A program made the position numbers and the translations under genes. The notes beneath the pieces were generated by a model. The model saw only the letters and a program-made list of their open reading frames with translations, had not been told where the DNA came from and searched no databases. A DNA stretch of 64,000 bases from Zygnema cylindricum (lineage: Eukaryota; Streptophyta; Zygnematophyceae; Zygnematales; Zygnemataceae). Shown one piece after another: positions 58,629 to 64,000 of this stretch; the stretch's first letter is position 1; each line of letters starts with the position of its first letter. Location: NCBI GenBank assembly GCA_037447655.1, contig JBBHKE010001811.1, positions 22,501 through 86,500 on the forward strand, read 5' to 3'.

Positions 58629-59640
58629 TTTAGGCTGATTTTAAACAATGAAAAGAAGAAACATTACTATGCTGGTGTTGATGATATTATGTAGTGGCAT
58701 AAGAGGCTTAGACATGTGCATTTAAATAAGTTGAAAGAAATGAAAAAGATAGGAATAGTGGAAGGAATTCAGTTCGAAGAAAGTGAAAACCTAAGTGACT
58801 CTAGTGGTTATGCTCAAGGTAAAGGACACAGGTTACCCTTCCCAAAGGAAGCCACTTATAAAGGGGAAAAAGTTTTAGACTTGGTACACACTGATATTTG
58901 GGGACTGGCCAAAGTGCCCTCACCTGGTGGTAAAAGGTATATGATGACAATCATTAACAATTGGTCTTGATACTCTAGAGTGTATTTTTTGAAAAATAAA
59001 TCAGAGGTCCCACAAGTTTTTAAGGAATATAAGGCATGGAGTGAGAAACTCCATGAAACCTTTATTAAGAAAGCAAGGAGTGATAATAGGGGAGAGTATA
59101 CCTCTAATTGAGAAGATTGAGTGCAACACCAAAAGACAGTTCCCAAAAATCTTGAGCAAAATGGAGTAGCCGAGAGGTTTAATAGAACGCTAAGTGATAG
59201 TGCCACAAGTATTCTCTCATATAAGAAGATATGAAAGAGATTTTGGGCCGAAGTTATGAATTGTGCAAATTATCTCAAAAAGAGTTCTTACTTTAGTAAT
59301 AAAAGGCCAAACTCCTTATGAGAGATGGACCGTCCGAAAACCTAATGTTTCACACTTATAGGTTTTCAGTAGTCAAGTATTCAGCCTAGACACAGATCGG
59401 TCAAATTTGCAGCTGCATCCGAAAGGAAAACCAGGATATCTGTTAGGATATGATGAAGATGTAAAAGGATATATAGTATATGATCTCAATAGAGAAGATA
59501 TAATCCTAGTATAGCATCTAGTGGTCATGGATGAAGGGAAATCTATAGATCCCTTTAAGCATACAAAGAAAGTCAAAATCAAATTTGAGTCAGAATATTC
59601 TGATGACTTTGAGCTTCCTAACTATCCAAGTTTTTGAGAA
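58629..59640 (+). pseudogene. Integrase of copia element B
   Basis: WHKRLRHVHLNKLKEMKK, YAQGKGHRLPFPKEA, DLVHTDIWGLAKVPSPGGK and then, after a stop at 58968, VYFLKNKSE, RSDNRGEY and NGVAERFNRTLSD. The third catalytic E is retained. INNWS replaces the usual DDWS. Multiple stops after 59100; the C-terminal part decays into pieces (FSRHRSVKF, YDEDVKGYIVYDL). Confidence 0.82.
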
Positions 59641-59723
59641 GATGATGATCTTGCACATACAAATCAAATTGAGGAGAATTCAGCCTTGGAACCTCTAGTG
59701 CAACTCCAACCGAAGCTGAAGAT

Positions 59724-60809
59724 GTGGTGGAAATAGACCCTAAATCGAGGGATGGGGGAGAAGTTGAAACTGTTCGAAAGAATCCACAAGAGCCATCCAT
59801 TTCGCCATCAGAGTTTGAGGGTGGAAGAAGAAGCACCAAAAGAGTGCAAGAGAAACAAGTTAACAACAAGGTAACCAAACTGTCTCATCCCGAACAACCC
59901 CAGACTCATGTTGAGGCGATGAAATGTCATGAAAGGAACCGGTGGAAGACAACCATTAATGAAGAGATGGCTCCGATTATGGTAGCCAATACGTGGGTAT
60001 TGGTGGACTTTCCCCTTGATAGTAAGCCAATTGGGTATAAATGGGTATTTAAATTGAAACTCAACCCGGATAACACCATTAAGCGCTACAAGGCTCGGTT
60101 AGTGGCAAAGGGATTTACCTAGAAAGAGGGAATTAACTACAATGAGACTTTTGCTCCGGTTGTCAAGTTTCCCTCTATTCTGATACTTCTCAATATGGCG
60201 GCAGCAGAAGACATGGAACTACATTAGATGGACATCAAGACGGCCTTCCTAGATGGAGAGTTAGAAGAGGAGATTTTTATGCAACGGCCGGATGGATTTG
60301 TGGAGCAAAGGGAGGAGAGCAAGGTATGCCGATTGATCAAATCTTTGAATGGGCTGAAACATGGGCCTCAGCAATGGAACAAGAAGCTCAAAGAGTTTCT
60401 TAAAGGTTTGGGATATAGTTAGATCAGCTCAGATCACTCAATTTATTTGTTTGAAGATGAGGAATGAATTGTTTTTATTGCAATTTATGTTGATGATTTG
60501 CTTGTTTTAAGTAAATCTATGGATAAAATAAATAAGTTGAAAAATGATCTAAAAAGAAGATTTGAGATGAAGGATATGGGTGAAGCAAGGTATATTTTGG
60601 GAATTAAGGTAGGGAGAGACAAAGATAGAAAGATAATAAGATTAACTCAAAAGGAGGTCATTGAAAACATGTTAGAAAGATTCCAAATAGACAATGTAAA
60701 TAGTTGTACCACTCCTATGGAACTAAAGAAAGGAAGTGAGGGGAGTGTGGAAGAGGGAGTTATAATCTTGGATGATGAGGTAGGCCTGGAAAAGATAAGA
60801 TTTATGTAG
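59724..60809 (+). pseudogene. Reverse transcriptase of copia element B
   Basis: An open piece at 59724-60122 has NTWVLVDFPLDSKPIGYKW and YKARLVAKGFT; a stop follows. At 60228-60422 come MDIKTAFLDGELEEEIFM and KSLNGLKHGPQQWNKKL, then IYVDDLLVLSKSMDKINKL at 60484-60536. The YVDD active site is intact. QKEVIENMLERFQ ends the domain. It is close to the RT at 16468-17226. Three stops break it. Confidence 0.9.
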
Positions 60810-60830
60810 ACCATCCCTTATAGAAAAGTA

Positions 60831-61190
60831 GTGGGCAACCTAAAATATTTCATAAATTGTACCCGTCTTGACATAACCACAGCTGTAGGAGTACTAAGTA
60901 GGAGTGTGAATGCTCCCACTAAGAAAGATTGGGAGGCAACTAAGAGAGTCGTTAGATATCTCATAGGGACTAGAGATCTATGGTTGCATTTGGGTGGGAA
61001 CAATACTCACATCACCACTTGGAGTGATGCCAGCTATGGGGATGCTTCTATGACAAGATTCACGTCTAGGTATGTATTATATGTGGGTGATGGGGCTTGA
61101 TGTTGGAGAAGCAAGAAGCAAAAGGTCATTGCTTAGTCCACCATAGAGGCTGAGTACATGGCCTCTTGTTGTGCTATAAAAGAATTATTT
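60831..61190 (+). pseudogene. RNase H of copia element B, truncated
   Basis: GNLKYFINCTRLDITTAVGV, then RYLIGTRDLWLHLGG, WSDASYGDA, and after a stop IEAEYMASCCAIKELF at about 61141-61188. It stops exactly where a new LTR-like start TGTTGAGATTTG begins, so the end of RNase H and B's own 3' LTR are missing or displaced. Confidence 0.85.
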
Positions 61191-62282
61191 GTTGAGATTT
61201 GAAATCTTTAGTTTAGTAAATAGAATTATGAGAGGAGACCAAAAAGACTTGGAATATTTTTGAAGTAGTTTTATGTAATGCTTACCTTTATTAGTATTAC
61301 AGTAGCAAAAGTACAATAGAGTGTATTATACCTCTACAATCTTTACGGAGTGGCGTTAACACGCGTCACATAGCAAAAAATTGGAATCGCCGGAATAGAC
61401 GGACGAAATCAGGTCTGGATACCTCGGAAAATATATATTACAACAATTTTTGGAGTCATACGAATATCTTGGAAATATATTGCACAGAACATTTTTATGA
61501 TCATTAAATGGAAACGTCCGGATATTTTGGATATGTTTTCTACTATATGATTTATTATCATTCATTACGAGTGGTGTCGACGGGCGCGATTCACCTGGGA
61601 CCACAAGGATGATTCACGTGGGACCGCAAGTGGCGAGGCCTGATTTACTTGGGACCACTAGTGACGAGGCGTGATTCACGTGGGACCACAAGTGACAAAG
61701 CACTTACGTGCTTCCTACTTCATTACGACGGTCGGCTCGACTTTAGCGACTACCATGACTAAGCACCTGCAACATTTTGTATGGTTCGCCATCTAAAAAT
61801 ATTTGAATAAGCATTGTTTTGTAGTTTAGTGTAATAAAAATTAGTGTTTTATTAATTAGGTCTTTCGAGGTACTCACGGTACACTAAAGTACAGGATGGA
61901 TACTTTGTTGTTAGTCAGGATAGTTTTATAGTACGGTCACCAAAATAAGTGTGACGAATAGATACTCACTGTGAGTATATAGTTTAGGACTTAGCCAATT
62001 TTGAATCATCCAGTTTTGGGAATATGATTTTCTAAGGGCAGTTTTTGGGAAACTTCCAGATATCATATCTTATAGTTTACAAAGTCATTTAGGCTGCAAT
62101 TATGGGAATTTTCAGATTACTTTATTTTGTATCATTATGGCAAATTTGAGGCATATTCGCCTTTTGAGTCATATTTTGTGTCAGATCAAAGTTGGTTGTT
62201 TAGTAGGTGCTTTAATATTTTATGTTGTTTTTAATGTCTACGTCCACTACTACTGCTGGTTCTCCACTAGCAATGGTGGTTG
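61188..62282 (+). repeat. LTR/leader of copia element C (limits uncertain)
   Basis: Starts TGTTGAGATTTGAAATC directly after the broken RNase H. Contains three tandem-like GATTCACGTGGGACC phrases at 61606, 61631 and 61675. Gag-like reading begins at about 62283. No primer site was recognised and no second LTR lies within the window. Confidence 0.5.
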
Positions 62283-63240
62283 TAGAATAACAGATTATGG
62301 GCCTTTCGTCATGAATTACTATCTTCAATGGTCAAAAGTATGTGTACTGGCGGCCATGGTTAAATCGTTGTTTAAAACTGCAAACCTATTATGGATCCTA
62401 GATGGCTCCCTTGCTGAAACAGATCCAAGTTGGGCAAGAAAGAATTAAATGGCAACGAACAATCGAATTCTTTATATTTCAGAAAATTTGGTCATGTCTC
62501 GACTGAAAATGAAAAAGGCGAGCGAGATTTGGACATCCCGAAATCCGCTTTTGAGAAAGCGAATGTTCAAAAAAGCTCTTGGTGGCTGAAAAAATTTGGG
62601 GATACAAATACTCGAGGGAACTATGGTGGAGTATTGTGACAATTTTCGTGCACTCATTGATGCTCACTCTTCTAGTGGGGGGCTATTTCCTGAGTTCAAT
62701 AGGCAGCTCTGCTTATTAGAGGTCTCCCTAGTAGCATGAAGGGTGTGTCTATTTAGTTAAAGGGTCATGATTAAGCTAGCTGGTCATTTCACTAAGCGTA
62801 TAATCTTATATTGGAGGAAGATAATAATACTAAACTCCCTGAAGGAAAAGGAAAGGTGGAAGCATTTGCCACAAACTTTGACAAATGAAATTAGATAAAC
62901 CAGAACAGGAGTCAGTTTAACCAAAATCAAAATCAGTTCAATCAATATAAGGAGAGGTAGAATAGGCCATCTTTTACTACTTGTTTTTATTTTTTTGGGA
63001 AGGGTCATGGATACAAGTACTATCCTAAACAGGAAAAAGCTAATGAGACAGGGTTATATAGGCCAAATTGGCAGCAAAGCCTGTATCACAAAGGTTTTTA
63101 TGGAAATCCTACCTGTAGAAATGCTCCTTATTTAGCTTCTGCAACTTATGCAAATGAGTCTCTAAGCTTTAACGAGCAAGAGGAAGCGGAGTCATTTGCT
63201 ATGGCGGCAGCCATGGAGGGTTTAAAGGATGCAAGATGAA
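62283..63240 (+). pseudogene. Gag of copia element C
   Basis: ITDYGPFVMNYYLQWSKV corresponds to the GPPSRVPIF..W start of other gags here; NSLYFRKFGHVSTENEK and SALLEVSLVA-like residues continue with stops. A knuckle would be expected near 62980 but is not intact. PR follows. Confidence 0.6.
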
Positions 63241-63446
63241 TCATGGACACGGGAGCGTCGGCCCACATGTGCTGGAACAAGGCAGTTTTTACGAATTTGC
63301 AGCAAACGTCTCCAAAAAGTATTTACTATGCCTGTGGCATGAGTGTTCAAACTTCAGCTCAAGGTGATGTATCTTTAATGGTAGATGTGGGGGGGAAAGT
63401 CGGTAAAAAGAACCCTTCACAATGTTTTGTATGTTTTATACTTTAA
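63241..63446 (+). pseudogene. Protease of copia element C
   Basis: IMDTGASAHMCWNKAVF has an intact D-T-G-A-S site, followed by SVQTSAQGDVSLMVDVGGK. The frame then breaks near 63446 at a poly-A stretch, with NVLYVLYF continuing in the next frame. It would process the polyprotein. Confidence 0.82.
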
Positions 63447-63649
63447 GAAAAAAAAATATTCTACATCATTAGTGGAGAGCAAAGGCTTTGAAGTCATTCT
63501 AAAAGGAGGAAGACACGTTGTTAGCAAGAAGAGAAAAGACGATGTTAGCAAGAAGGGAAAAGTAGCAGTAACATGAACTAGGGATGCTAGCAAAATATAT
63601 CGGATGGACATGGCTGAATAAAAAAAAAATGATGTTCTCCACTGAAGTG

Positions 63650-64000
63650 TCCAATATGATAATGAGTTGTGGCATAAAAGATTAAGACATATGAATTATG
63701 AGTCTTAAGAAAATGGTCAATTCAGAAAAAGTTGAGGGAGTTTCTCTCACTTCTTATCCTATAAAATCATGTGATGGTTGCTCACTTGGCAAGATCCATA
63801 GATTGCCATTTCCATAGGAAACAAACCACAAATCAAAGAAAGTTCTGCAGCTAATTCACTCTAATGTTCTTGATCCTTCACAAGTGGCTTCAGCTGGAGG
63901 CGTCCACTATATGGTAACATTCATAGATGACTACTCGCGGTACACCAAATTTTACTTCATGCAACATAAAAGTGAAGTGTTTACTCACTTCAAACACTAC
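63650..64000 (+). pseudogene. Integrase N-terminus and core of copia element C (continues beyond window)
   Basis: ELWHKRLRHMNYES and GCSLGKIHRLPFP give the zinc-binding part; VLQLIHSNVLDPSQVASAG has N in place of the first catalytic D (HSNV for HTDV). GGVHYMVTFIDDYSRYTKFY and EVFTHFKHY follow to the window edge. Frames shift near 63700. Confidence 0.8.

Overview
This window looks like nuclear DNA of a plant-lineage eukaryote. Introns are GT-AG, one protein-coding gene family has three exons, retrotransposon primer sites match the 3' end of initiator-Met tRNA, and repeats dominate. Ty1/copia and Ty3/gypsy elements are nested in each other, and CACGTG G-boxes sit in a promoter. I favour a streptophyte alga or a bryophyte-grade plant, because a Ty3/gypsy element here carries a cytosine-5 DNA methyltransferase, a combination I know from charophytes. 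The species cannot be fixed from sequence alone.

Layout. 0.3-0.95 kb: inverted, truncated copy of the promoter and first-exon start of a gene found intact further on. 1.0-1.2 kb: tRNA-like repeat. 1.7-4.0 kb: minus-strand gypsy fossil (protease, gag, primer site, LTR). 4.4-4.8 kb: copia gag fragment. 5.9-13.0 kb and 31.3-38.0 kb: two copies of a segmental duplication. Each holds a three-exon gene for a small secreted cysteine-rich protein of unknown function (genes A and B), with almost pure pyrimidine introns. 14.6-21.0 kb: minus-strand copia element with all domains but several lesions. 21.4-24.1 kb: plus-strand copia fossil. 24.587-31.248 kb: complete minus-strand copia insertion with two LTRs, TG...CA ends and a 5-bp target duplication; its 5' LTR holds a MITE. 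38.0-41.5 kb: unassigned DNA between two direct repeats. 42.3-61.2 kb: a head-to-tail series of related plus-strand copia elements (D, A, B) that share or abut LTRs. 61.2 kb to the end: another copia element leaving the window.

The main discovery candidate lies inside copia element A, at about 47-56.3 kb. It is a Ty3/gypsy element with gag, two CCHC zinc knuckles, aspartic protease, a DNMT3-like cytosine methyltransferase, reverse transcriptase, RNase H, integrase and a C-terminal PHD finger. It would thus encode both a DNA-methylation writer and a possible histone reader. This copy is a fossil with in-frame stops and a few frameshifts, but the RT, RNase H, integrase, PHD and most methyltransferase motifs remain readable. 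Retroelement-borne methyltransferases are known in charophytes and dinoflagellates; pairing with a PHD finger in one polyprotein is the part I would check first.

A second pattern is an antisense tRNA-like sequence (box A and box B resemblance) at the same place in five LTRs of the 14.6-21.0 and 42-58 kb copia family. Apart from genes A and B I see no convincing host genes, and no rRNA, CRISPR or prokaryotic-style operons.
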